A DNA stretch of 5,455 nt from an uncultured Clostridia bacterium. GTDB lineage: Bacteria; Bacillota; Clostridia; Oscillospirales; Oscillospiraceae. Location: the NCBI GenBank assembly GCA_947169005.1, contig CAMVOG010000166.1:1-5455 (forward strand), read 5' to 3'. Below are positions 1-5,361 of the stretch, in pieces; the first letter of the stretch is position 1, and each line of letters starts with the position of its first letter. The position numbers and the translations under genes are program-made. The notes beneath the pieces are model-generated. The model was not told the DNA's origin. It did not search any database and saw nothing but the letters and a program-made list of their open reading frames with translations.

Positions 1-106
1 TGACCGGGCCTGGCGGGAGGCCGTGGGCCGCCTCTGCGTGGCCCTGGCCCAGGAGGCCGAGAGCGTGGAGCGCGTTCTCTGCGGGCTCCCTATGCGGCTG
101 AAATGA
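1..106 (+). CDS. cobU: C-terminal end of CobU-like adenosylcobinamide kinase / guanylyltransferase (partial)
   Basis: Only the last 34 codons are in the window, read from base 2 to the TGA at 104-106; base 1 belongs to the previous codon. The tail carries a helix (REAVGRLCVALAQEAESV) followed by a strand and tail, VERVLCGLPMRLK. A helix followed by a V-x-x-V-x-C-G-x-P-x-x-x-K ending is how CobU/CobP proteins of Clostridia typically end. CobU phosphorylates adenosylcobinamide and then transfers GMP to it, giving adenosylcobinamide-GDP, the activated substrate for joining to alpha-ribazole in the cytosol or at the membrane. The stop codon overlaps the first possible ATG of the next gene (ATGA, 103-106), which suggests translational coupling. 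The next gene is a probable alpha-ribazole phosphatase, which fits this assignment. The call rests on a short tail plus context, so it is likely but not certain. Confidence 0.72.
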   Translation, partial: DRAWREAVGRLCVALAQEAESVERVLCGLPMRLK

Positions 107-681
107 GGGCAGGGATGGAGCTTTTGCTGATCCGCCACGCCCCCACGGCAGGGAACCTGGCCCGCCGCTACCTGGGCCGCACGGACGAGGGCCTTTGCCC
201 CGAGGGGGTCGGGCTGGCAAGGGAGGCCGCTGGGCAGATGCCTCCGGTGGACACGGTTTACATAAGTCCCATGCGGCGCTGCCGGGAAACGGCGGAGCTG
301 CTCTTTCCGGGGCGGGAGCCCGTCGCCGTCCCCGGCCTGGAGGAGACGGACTTCGGGGCCTTTGAGTACAAGACCTACGAGGAGCTGAAAACGGACCCGG
401 CCTACTGCGCCTGGCTGGATTCCGGCGGCGAGGGGCCCATCCCCGGGGGCGAGGACAGGAAAACCGTGGAGCGACGGGTCCTGGCGGCCCTGGACGGGCT
501 GCTGGAGAGTCTGCCGGAGAAGGGGCACGCGGCCCTGGTGGTCCACGGCGGCACGATCATGACGATCCTGGCCGCCCGGGGCCTTCCGGAGCGGAGCTAC
601 TACGACTGGCAGGTGGAGACCTGCCGGGGCTTTTCCGTCGTACCCGAGGCGGGGAAGCTGAGAGTGATCGGGGAGATATAA
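103..681 (+). CDS. cobC: Histidine phosphatase family protein, probable alpha-ribazole phosphatase
   Basis: This is a 192-residue member of the phosphoglycerate-mutase-like (branch 1) histidine phosphatases, the usual length for CobC. The phosphohistidine motif RHAPTAGN is at 11-18 (R11, H12), the second phosphate-binding arginine lies in SPMRRCRET at 55-63 (R58), the probable general acid is E80 or E81 in LEETDFGAF, and the second catalytic histidine is H148 in VVHGGTI. CobC removes the phosphate from alpha-ribazole 5'-phosphate (or from cobalamin 5'-phosphate) in the last steps of cobalamin nucleotide-loop assembly. The assignment beyond the family comes from the upstream cobU-like tail. 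Two starts are possible: ATG 103, overlapping the upstream stop, or ATG 115 (residue 5), which gives the common MELLLIRH beginning and has GAGGG at 105-109 with 5-base spacing. Start 115 looks at least as good. Another small-molecule phosphatase function cannot be excluded. Confidence 0.82.
   Translation: MRAGMELLLIRHAPTAGNLARRYLGRTDEGLCPEGVGLAREAAGQMPPVDTVYISPMRRCRETAELLFPGREPVAVPGLEETDFGAFEYKTYEELKTDPAYCAWLDSGGEGPIPGGEDRKTVERRVLAALDGLLESLPEKGHAALVVHGGTIMTILAARGLPERSYYDWQVETCRGFSVVPEAGKLRVIGEI
105..109 (+). promoter_or_regulatory. Possible ribosome binding site favouring start at 115
   Basis: GAGGG lies 5 bases before ATG 115 and inside the coding sequence if ATG 103 is used. Nothing resembling a ribosome binding site precedes ATG 103, so that start could work only by coupling to the upstream stop codon. 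Confidence 0.45.
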
Positions 682-697
682 GCGGCTGTGCCGCGAG

Positions 698-703
698 AGG
701 AGG
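698..703 (+). promoter_or_regulatory. Ribosome binding site deciding the DUF4037 start
   Basis: A full AGGAGG lies 8 bases upstream of ATG 712. It falls inside the reading frame if the GTG at 688 were the start, so the shorter 307-residue protein is preferred. Confidence 0.85.
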
Positions 704-711
704 ATGGCACA

Positions 712-1635
712 ATGAAGGGTCTGGACCTGGCCCGGGGCTACTACGAGGACGTGGTGCGCCCGGCGGTGTCCCTAAAATTCGGGGAGCGCTTTTCCCGCAT
801 GGCCTTCGGCCTGGTGGGAGAGGGCTCCGAGTGCTACGGCTTTGACGACGAGATCTCCCAGGACCATGACTTCGGCCCCCGGGTGCAGATCTGGCTGACG
901 GCGGAGGACTACGCCGCCTTCGGGGAGGCGCTGCAGGCCTTCCTCGCCACGGTCAGCAAGGACTACGCGGGCTACCGGGGCGTGAACGTAAGCCAGTACG
1001 GGGAGGGGCGCGAGGGCGTCTTCACCGTGGGCGGCTTTTACAGCCGCTTCATCGGCCTTACCCGTGCCCCGGAGAGCATCGCGGAATGGCGGCGGCTACC
1101 GGAGGTGAATCTCTCCATCGCCACCAACGGCGCGGTCTTCTTCGACGGGCCGGGGGCGTTTTCCGCCCTGCGGCAGCGGCTGCTGGACTTTTACCCGGAG
1201 CCCCTGCGGCTGAAAAAGATGGCCGCCCGCTGCATGAAGATGGCCCAGTCCGGCCAATACAACTTCTCCCGCTGCCTGCGCCGGGGCGAGCGGGTGGGGG
1301 CGAGCCTGGCGGCGGCGGAATTTATCCAGACCGCGGGCTCCATGCTCTTTCTGATGAACCGGCGCTACTGCCCCTTCTACAAGTGGATGCACCGGGGCCT
1401 GCGGGAGCTGCCCCTGCTGGGGGCCCAGGCCGCCCCGCTCCTGGAGCAGATCGCGGTGGGGGACGATTGGACGAAGGCGCAGAAGATCGAGGAGCTGTCC
1501 GCCCTCATCATCGAGGAGCTGCGGAAGGAGGGGCTGACGAATTCCCGCTCCGACTTCCTGCTGGACCACGGGCCGGAGCTCCAGGCCCACGTGACGGACG
1601 AGGGCCTGCGCCGCCTGCCCATCTTTGCGGAATGA
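712..1635 (+). CDS. DUF4037 domain-containing protein, nucleotidyltransferase-like
   Basis: The protein has 307 residues and matches the DUF4037 pattern throughout. Near the N-terminus, residues 36-56 carry G-E-G-S-E-C-Y-G-F-D-D-E then S49, D51, H52, D53, G55 and P56. The Gly-Ser pair followed by spaced acidic residues resembles the metal-binding signature of the nucleotidyltransferase fold, though here the acids are arranged as D45-D46 and D51-H-D53. The second half (about 165-275) is helical and contains MNRRYCPFYKWMHRGL at 215-230, a conserved-looking aromatic/basic segment; the tail LTNSRSDFLLDHGPEL is at 275-290. No signal peptide or membrane segment is visible, so it is probably cytosolic. 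An in-frame GTG at 688 would add 8 residues, but AGGAGG at 698-703 is 8 bases before ATG 712, which decides the start. It sits 30 bases after the phosphatase and runs into a DUF4125 gene. Substrate and role are unknown; nucleotide transfer is inference. Confidence 0.85.
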   Translation: MKGLDLARGYYEDVVRPAVSLKFGERFSRMAFGLVGEGSECYGFDDEISQDHDFGPRVQIWLTAEDYAAFGEALQAFLATVSKDYAGYRGVNVSQYGEGREGVFTVGGFYSRFIGLTRAPESIAEWRRLPEVNLSIATNGAVFFDGPGAFSALRQRLLDFYPEPLRLKKMAARCMKMAQSGQYNFSRCLRRGERVGASLAAAEFIQTAGSMLFLMNRRYCPFYKWMHRGLRELPLLGAQAAPLLEQIAVGDDWTKAQKIEELSALIIEELRKEGLTNSRSDFLLDHGPELQAHVTDEGLRRLPIFAE

Positions 1636-1639
1636 GTAA

Positions 1640-1645
1640 GGGAGG
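1640..1645 (+). promoter_or_regulatory. Ribosome binding site deciding the DUF4125 start
   Basis: GGGAGG ends 7 bases before ATG 1653. It begins 5 bases after the end of the DUF4037 stop codon, so a ribosome terminating there could restart on this site. Confidence 0.75.
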
Positions 1646-1652
1646 CAAGAAA

Positions 1653-2297
1653 ATGGAAGCTATCACCAAAACGGAACTGATCGACCAAATCATCAAGCTG
1701 GAATGGGGCATGTTCACCACCGCCCAGAACAACGGGGGCCGCGCCTCCTGCCAGGACGATTGGGAGACCTTTGAGATCATGCGCCGCAGCCAGCACCTGG
1801 TCTGGGCCATGGACACCCTGAGCTCCTACCGGCAGGACCTGGAGACCGCCCGGGGCCTGGGGATGAACTTGGTGGCCTTCAAATACGGCTACATGATGCG
1901 CGTCACCTTCCCCGAGGAGTACGAGGCCATCAAGGACCGGCTGCCCGCCGTCAGCCCCGGGAAGCGGGAGCTGGTGGAGGCCATCTGCGGCATTTTCGGA
2001 GGCTGGAGCGCGGAGAAGGCGGAGAAATACCCCCTGGTCTCCGGCATGGGCCGCCCGCTGACCTCCGCCCAGGGCGGGCGCTGGGCCGCCATCGACAATT
2101 ACCTGTATTCGGAGCTGCTCACCTACTCCGAGCCCACCCTGGCCCTCTGCCTGCGGGACACCGAGGCCGCCCGGGACCGGGGCGAGAATCTTTCCGTCAA
2201 AATCGTGGAAAACACCGCCCACCTCTACGGCTACCCGGACCTGGACGGGCTGGAGGCCTCCATGCGCCGGGCGGCGGAAAAGCGCGTTGAGCTGTAA
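1653..2297 (+). CDS. DUF4125 family protein
   Basis: The protein has 214 residues, about the usual DUF4125 size. It begins with a helix, ITKTELIDQIIKLEWGMF (4-21), followed by the N-N-G-G-R-A-S-C-Q-D-D-W segment at 26-37 and FEIMRRSQHLVW at 40-51. These blocks are what I recognise as the family signature. Further conserved-looking parts are FKYGYMM at 76-82 and the P-x-x-x-G-x-G-R-P segment around 127-135. It is soluble and mostly helical, with no signal peptide, membrane segment or recognised catalytic motif. The family has no established function. ATG 1632 overlaps the upstream TGA in frame and would add seven residues, but GGAGG at 1641-1645 is 7 bases before ATG 1653, so 1653 is preferred. 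The close junction with DUF4037 implies co-expression and perhaps one complex or pathway; that is inference. Confidence 0.82.
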   Translation: MEAITKTELIDQIIKLEWGMFTTAQNNGGRASCQDDWETFEIMRRSQHLVWAMDTLSSYRQDLETARGLGMNLVAFKYGYMMRVTFPEEYEAIKDRLPAVSPGKRELVEAICGIFGGWSAEKAEKYPLVSGMGRPLTSAQGGRWAAIDNYLYSELLTYSEPTLALCLRDTEAARDRGENLSVKIVENTAHLYGYPDLDGLEASMRRAAEKRVEL

Positions 2298-2311
2298 AAA
2301 AAGAAGATATT

Positions 2312-2327
2312 GCCGGATTAGTCCGGC
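2312..2327 (+). repeat. Short perfect hairpin between the DUF4125 and flavoprotein genes
   Basis: GCCGGA (2312-2317) and TCCGGC (2322-2327) are exact inverted copies around a TTAG loop. A run of seven A precedes it (2296-2302), and no T-tract follows on the + strand. It therefore does not look like an intrinsic terminator for block 1. It could be an mRNA processing or stability element, or chance in GC-rich DNA. The flavoprotein ribosome binding site (GAGG, 2335-2338) lies 7 bases further on. Confidence 0.4.
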
Positions 2328-2346
2328 GCGAAACGAGGCATATTAG

Positions 2347-3735
2347 ATGAAAACAGATATTTTGATCATTGGCGCCGGGCCTGCCGGCATCTTTACCGCG
2401 CTGGAAATGCTGCGCAAGGGCAGCAGGAAAAAGATCGTCCTGGCCGAGAAGGGCCGGGCCGTCCAGGCCGGCCACAGGCCCAAGACCGAAACGGAAAAGG
2501 GCATGAACTGCAAGCCCTACTGCCACATCACCAGCGGCTTTTCCGGGGCGGGCGCCTTCTCGGACGGCAAGCTCTCCCTCTCCTGCGAGGTGGGCGGCGA
2601 CCTGCCGGAGCTGATCGGGCGGGACCGGGCCCAGGAGCTGATCGACTACACGGACGGCATCTATCTCTCTTTCGGCGCGGACGAGCACGTGGAGGGGGCC
2701 GAGAACAGCGACGCCGTGAAGGAGATCCGCCGCCGGGCCATCCAGGCGGGCCTCAAGCTGGTGGACTGCCCCATCCGCCACCTGGGCACGGAAAAGGCCC
2801 AGGAGCTTTACCTGGCGATCCAGGAGCATCTGGCCGCCAACGGCGTGGAGCTGCTCTTCGACACCCTCTGCACGGACCTCTTCATCCGGGACGGGGTCTG
2901 CCGGGGCGCGCGGCTGGAAAACGCCTCCGGCGCCATCGAGGTGGAGGCGGAGAACACCGTCATCGCCGCCGGGCGCGGCGGGGCCGACTGGCTGGAGCAG
3001 CAGTGCTCCATGCACAACATCCACCACAAGCCCGGCACCGTGGACATCGGCGTGCGGGTGGAGGTGCGCACGGAGATCATCGAGGACGTGAACAAGGCCC
3101 TCTATGAATCCAAGCTCATCGGCTATCCCAAGCCCTTCAAAAACAAGGTGCGCACCTTCTGCCAGAATCCCGGCGGCTTCGTCAGCCAGGAGAATTACGA
3201 CGGGGGGCTGAGCGTGGTGAACGGCCACTCCTACAAGGAGCTGAAAAGCCCCAACACCAACGTGGCCATCCTCTGCTCCCACAACTTCACGGAGCCCTTC
3301 AACCAGCCCATCGCCTTTGCCCGCCGCATCTGCGAGCTGACCAACATGCTCTCCGGCGGCGGCATCATGGTGCAGCGCTTCGGGGACGTGATCGACGGCA
3401 AGCGCACCTGGCAGAAGGAGCTGGACCACTCCAACGTGCGCCCCACCCTGCCCGACGCCGTGGCCGGGGACATCACCTTCGCCATGCCCTACCGCACCAT
3501 GACGAACATCATCGAGTTCATCCGGGCCATGGACCACGTGGTGCCCGGCTTCGCCTCGGACGAGACCCTGCTCTACTCCCCCGAGGTGAAGTTCTACAGC
3601 AACAAGGTCAAGCTGGATACGGAGCTGAACACCAGCGTGGGCGGGCTCTTCTGCCTGGGGGACGCCTCCGGCTGGACCCGGGGCCTCATGATGGCCTCCG
3701 CCATGGGCGTCATGCTGGGCCGCCGCCTGGCCTGA
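2347..3735 (+). CDS. FAD-dependent dehydrogenase, COG2509 type
   Basis: This 462-residue flavoprotein starts with a Rossmann dinucleotide-binding motif, GAGPAG at 9-14, with the strand-2 acid at E34. A family block, CKPYCHITSGFSGAGAFSDGK, spans 55-75, and TVIAAGRGGADW at 204-215 is the second nucleotide-contact region. FCQNPGGFVSQE is at 271-282, and the C-terminal FAD motif GLFCLGDASGWTRGL is at 433-447, with D439 expected to contact FAD. These blocks in this order are typical of the uncharacterised COG2509 dehydrogenases rather than thioredoxin reductase or geranylgeranyl reductase. The physiological substrate of the family is not known to me. C55 and C59 form a CxxxC pair that might be redox-active, but that is inference. 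No signal peptide is present, so it is cytosolic. GAGG at 2335-2338 is 8 bases before the ATG. It lies 49 bases after DUF4125 with no terminator between, so it may share that transcript. Confidence 0.87.
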   Translation: MKTDILIIGAGPAGIFTALEMLRKGSRKKIVLAEKGRAVQAGHRPKTETEKGMNCKPYCHITSGFSGAGAFSDGKLSLSCEVGGDLPELIGRDRAQELIDYTDGIYLSFGADEHVEGAENSDAVKEIRRRAIQAGLKLVDCPIRHLGTEKAQELYLAIQEHLAANGVELLFDTLCTDLFIRDGVCRGARLENASGAIEVEAENTVIAAGRGGADWLEQQCSMHNIHHKPGTVDIGVRVEVRTEIIEDVNKALYESKLIGYPKPFKNKVRTFCQNPGGFVSQENYDGGLSVVNGHSYKELKSPNTNVAILCSHNFTEPFNQPIAFARRICELTNMLSGGGIMVQRFGDVIDGKRTWQKELDHSNVRPTLPDAVAGDITFAMPYRTMTNIIEFIRAMDHVVPGFASDETLLYSPEVKFYSNKVKLDTELNTSVGGLFCLGDASGWTRGLMMASAMGVMLGRRLA

Positions 3736-3769
3736 GCCCCGCGCAGCCGCCCGAAAGTTCAAAATTCTT

Positions 3770-3798
3770 TTGTTTTGCATTCACAAAATTGCCATAAT
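3770..3798 (+). promoter_or_regulatory. Probable sigma-A promoter of the HtrA-like gene
   Basis: The region from about 3757 to 3800 is strikingly AT-rich against its surroundings. A -35 candidate TTGTTT (3770-3775) and a -10 candidate CATAAT (3793-3798, five of six consensus bases) are separated by 17 bases, putting the transcript start near 3805. An alternative is TTGCCA (3789-3794, five of six) with TATGCC (3811-3816) at 16-base spacing. TTTTG (3773-3777) and CAAAA (3784-3788) form a small inverted repeat inside the first promoter and could mark an operator. Confidence 0.6.
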
Positions 3799-3814
3799 TG
3801 CGTGTTATCGTATG

Positions 3815-3826
3815 CCTGTAAACAGG
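3815..3826 (+). repeat. Palindrome CCTGT-AA-ACAGG downstream of the HtrA promoter
   Basis: CCTGT (3815-3819) and ACAGG (3822-3826) are exact inverted arms separated by AA. The site lies roughly 10-20 bases after the predicted transcript start, a place where a dimeric repressor could act. As RNA, only a weak four-pair hairpin would form here, and AACAG (3821-3825) could instead pair with CTGTT (3854-3858). Role as an operator is inference. Confidence 0.35.
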
Positions 3827-3836
3827 AAATACGGGA

Positions 3837-3853
3837 CCGCTCCGAAAGGGCGG
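3837..3853 (+). promoter_or_regulatory. GNRA-capped hairpin in the HtrA leader
   Basis: CCGC-T-CC (3837-3843) pairs with GGGCGG (3848-3853), leaving T3841 bulged and a GAAA tetraloop at 3844-3847. It ends 5 bases before the AAGGAGG at 3859-3865. A second helix can form outside it between AACAG (3821-3825) and CTGTT (3854-3858). The stem could affect ribosome access or mRNA stability; no known riboswitch class is recognised. Confidence 0.4.
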
Positions 3854-3858
3854 CTGTT

Positions 3859-3865
3859 AAGGAGG
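3859..3865 (+). promoter_or_regulatory. Ribosome binding site deciding the HtrA start
   Basis: AAGGAGG, a full match to the anti-Shine-Dalgarno region, lies 8 bases before ATG 3874. The frame is open back to a TTG at 3775, but that codon overlaps the promoter -35 region and has no ribosome binding site. Confidence 0.9.
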
Positions 3866-3873
3866 AAGAAACC

Positions 3874-5202
3874 ATGAACGAATACGATCGTTACGAGCCC
3901 TATGAGGCCGAGCGCAGAAACGATTACGAATACCGGGACGAGCGCCGTTACGACGACAGGGTACGGGGCAGCTATCAGCCCCCGAAGAAGAAAAGGACCG
4001 GGCGCGTCGTGGCCCTGGTGGTGGCCCTGGTGGTGCTGATCGGCGCCTCCGGCGTGGGCGGCGGCGTGCTGTACGCCAGCCTGAGCAACGCCGTCGTCAC
4101 CGAGAAGGCGGAAAGCGCCGAGACCATCGCCCCCGAGACCGAGCCCGACAGCGGCGCGAGCCGCGGCACCCTGGACACCCAGATCGCCGGGACCAACACC
4201 GTGCCCACCACCATCCGCGCCACCTACACGGGCGACGCTCTGAGCGCGGAGGAAATTTACGCCCTGGCCGTCAACGCCTGCGTGGGCATCAAGACGGACG
4301 TGACCGCCACCAACATTTTCGGGCAGGTCACCTCCGGCGCCATCAGCGGCTCCGGCTTCATCATCTCCCCGGACGGCTATATCCTCACCAACTACCACGT
4401 GATCGAGACCGCCGACGAGCAGGGCCTGGAAATCCAGGTGACTCTCTATAACGGGGACAGCTACACCGCCGAGATCATCGGCAAGGACGCGGAAAACGAC
4501 GTGGCGCTCATCAAGATCGACGGCAGCGACCTGGCCACCCTGGTGCTGAACACCAGCGGCGACCTGATGGTGGGCCAGACGGTCTACGCCATCGGCAACC
4601 CCCTGGGCGAGCTGACCTACTCCATGTCCAACGGCATCGTCAGCGCCCTGGACCGTGAGATCACCGTGGAGAGCAACGTGAGCATCAACATGTTCCAGCT
4701 CACCGCCGCCATCAACTCCGGCAACTCCGGCGGCCCCGTGCTGAACGACCGGGGCGAGGTGATCGGCATCGCCTCCGCCAAGTATTCCTCCAGCGGCGTG
4801 GAGGGCCTGGGCTTCGCCATCCCCATTGAGGACGCCATGCACATTGCGAACGACCTCATGCAGTACGGCTTCGTGCGCGGCAAGCCCTACTTCGGCATCA
4901 CCGTGCGCACCATCACCAGCAGCATCGCGGAGTATTACAACTGGGTCGAGGGCGCCTATATCGTGGCCGTGGACGGCGATAGCTGCGCCGCCAAGGCGGG
5001 CCTTAGGGAGGGCGACATCATCACCCGCATGGAGGATACGGAGATCCATTCCAGCTCCGATCTGATCCAGGCCAAGAAGGACTATACCGCCGGCGACACC
5101 GTGCATCTGACGGTGTACCGGGGCGGCGAGGAGCTGCAGATGGTCATCACCTTCGACGAGGAGGGCGCCAAGGCCCACCTGGGCGAGAGTCAGAACGGAT
5201 GA
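3874..5202 (+). CDS. Membrane-anchored HtrA/DegP-like serine protease with one PDZ domain
   Basis: This 442-residue S1C-family protease has a cytosolic N-terminal segment (1-43) rich in Tyr, Arg, Asp and Glu and ending in PKKKRTGR. One membrane-spanning signal anchor follows (about 45-69), then a low-complexity linker (about 72-120), a trypsin-like domain (about 124-330) and one PDZ domain (about 335-430). The catalytic triad is visible: H175 in TNYHVI, D209 in AENDVALIKI and S285 in GNSGGP. The positive-inside rule places the protease outside the cell membrane, where HtrA proteins degrade or refold damaged exported proteins. In Firmicutes they are often induced by envelope stress through two-component systems. 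Here it is monocistronic, with its own promoter upstream and a strong terminator directly after. A perfect in-frame 12-base tandem repeat encodes part of the membrane segment. Which of the htrA/htrB/yyxA paralogues it corresponds to cannot be told. Confidence 0.95.
   Translation: MNEYDRYEPYEAERRNDYEYRDERRYDDRVRGSYQPPKKKRTGRVVALVVALVVLIGASGVGGGVLYASLSNAVVTEKAESAETIAPETEPDSGASRGTLDTQIAGTNTVPTTIRATYTGDALSAEEIYALAVNACVGIKTDVTATNIFGQVTSGAISGSGFIISPDGYILTNYHVIETADEQGLEIQVTLYNGDSYTAEIIGKDAENDVALIKIDGSDLATLVLNTSGDLMVGQTVYAIGNPLGELTYSMSNGIVSALDREITVESNVSINMFQLTAAINSGNSGGPVLNDRGEVIGIASAKYSSSGVEGLGFAIPIEDAMHIANDLMQYGFVRGKPYFGITVRTITSSIAEYYNWVEGAYIVAVDGDSCAAKAGLREGDIITRMEDTEIHSSSDLIQAKKDYTAGDTVHLTVYRGGEELQMVITFDEEGAKAHLGESQNG
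4009..4032 (+). repeat. Perfect 12-base tandem repeat in the HtrA membrane segment
   Basis: Two identical copies of a 12-base unit (4009-4020 and 4021-4032) encode Val-Ala-Leu-Val twice, residues 46-53 of the signal anchor. The repeat is in frame, so loss or gain of a unit would shorten or lengthen the helix by four residues without breaking the gene. It may simply reflect preferred codons in a low-complexity hydrophobic segment. Confidence 0.8.
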
Positions 5203-5238
5203 CGGCCTTCAAAACAGAAAACAAGCCATAAACGATAG

Positions 5239-5282
5239 GTTTCTCCCGCGTCCGATGTTCGGGCGCGGGAGAAACTTTTTTT
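5239..5282 (+). terminator. Strong intrinsic terminator after the HtrA-like gene
   Basis: A 12-base arm (5239-5250) is perfectly complementary to 5264-5275. The stem is extended inward by TCCG/CGGG (5251-5254 with 5260-5263, one T-G wobble) around an ATGTT loop, and is followed at once by seven T (5276-5282). It starts 37 bases after the protease stop codon. There is no T-run on the opposite side, so it acts for + strand transcription only. Confidence 0.95.
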
Positions 5283-5289
5283 GCCGTCC

Positions 5290-5318
5290 TTGACAAACGG
5301 GCCGGAATGCGGTCTAAT
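5290..5318 (+). promoter_or_regulatory. Sigma-A promoter of the lipoprotein gene
   Basis: A perfect -35 box TTGACA (5290-5295) and a -10 box TCTAAT (5313-5318, five of six) are separated by exactly 17 bases. The predicted transcript start is near 5325. The -35 box begins 7 bases after the preceding terminator, so this unit is insulated from the protease transcript. Confidence 0.88.
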
Positions 5319-5331
5319 ACTTATAGAAAGA

Positions 5332-5347
5332 CGCCGCGTTTGCGGCG
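5332..5347 (+). promoter_or_regulatory. 5' leader hairpin of the lipoprotein transcript
   Basis: CGCCGC (5332-5337) and GCGGCG (5342-5347) are exact inverted copies around a GTTT loop. The hairpin would lie within the first 25 bases of the transcript and abuts the ribosome binding site, AAGGGAG at 5349-5355. A 5'-terminal stem at this place can protect mRNA from decay or modulate ribosome access; which applies here is unknown. Confidence 0.45.
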
Positions 5348-5361
5348 GAAGGGAGACGCCT

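Noticed and set aside
1086..1652. Extension of the DUF4125 frame far upstream through the DUF4037 gene (start at 1086), suggesting a fusion or frameshift
   Set aside because: The extra residues are Gly/Ala/Pro-rich with no domain and overlap the well-supported DUF4037 frame. A good ribosome binding site precedes ATG 1653, so there is no fusion.
2287..2346. Possible promoter for the flavoprotein gene (TTGAGC near 2287 with TATTGC near 2308)
   Set aside because: Spacing is 15 bases and both boxes match poorly; the other pairing of TTGCCG with TATTAG has a 25-base spacer and places the -10 box on the start codon.
2197..3780. A 527-residue open frame on the minus strand across the flavoprotein gene
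   Set aside because: Its translation is low-complexity (Ala, Gly, His, Val rich), matches no family, and lies opposite a gene with clear FAD motifs. Long antisense frames are expected where the sense codons end in G or C.
3775..3873. TTG-initiated N-terminal extension of the protease containing a Cys-x-x-Cys cluster
   Set aside because: The TTG overlaps the promoter -35 region, has no ribosome binding site, and the AAGGAGG before ATG 3874 is far better. The cysteines are an accident of the leader sequence.
4826..5065. Second-frame + strand 79-residue frame inside the protease gene
   Set aside because: Its translation is Ser/Ala/Pro/Arg-rich with no recognisable feature and is contained in the PDZ-coding region.
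3805..5178. A 457-residue open frame on the minus strand across the HtrA-like gene
   Set aside because: It has the same Ala/Gly/His/Val-rich composition as other antisense shadows and is opposite a gene with an intact catalytic triad and PDZ domain. It has no ribosome binding site.
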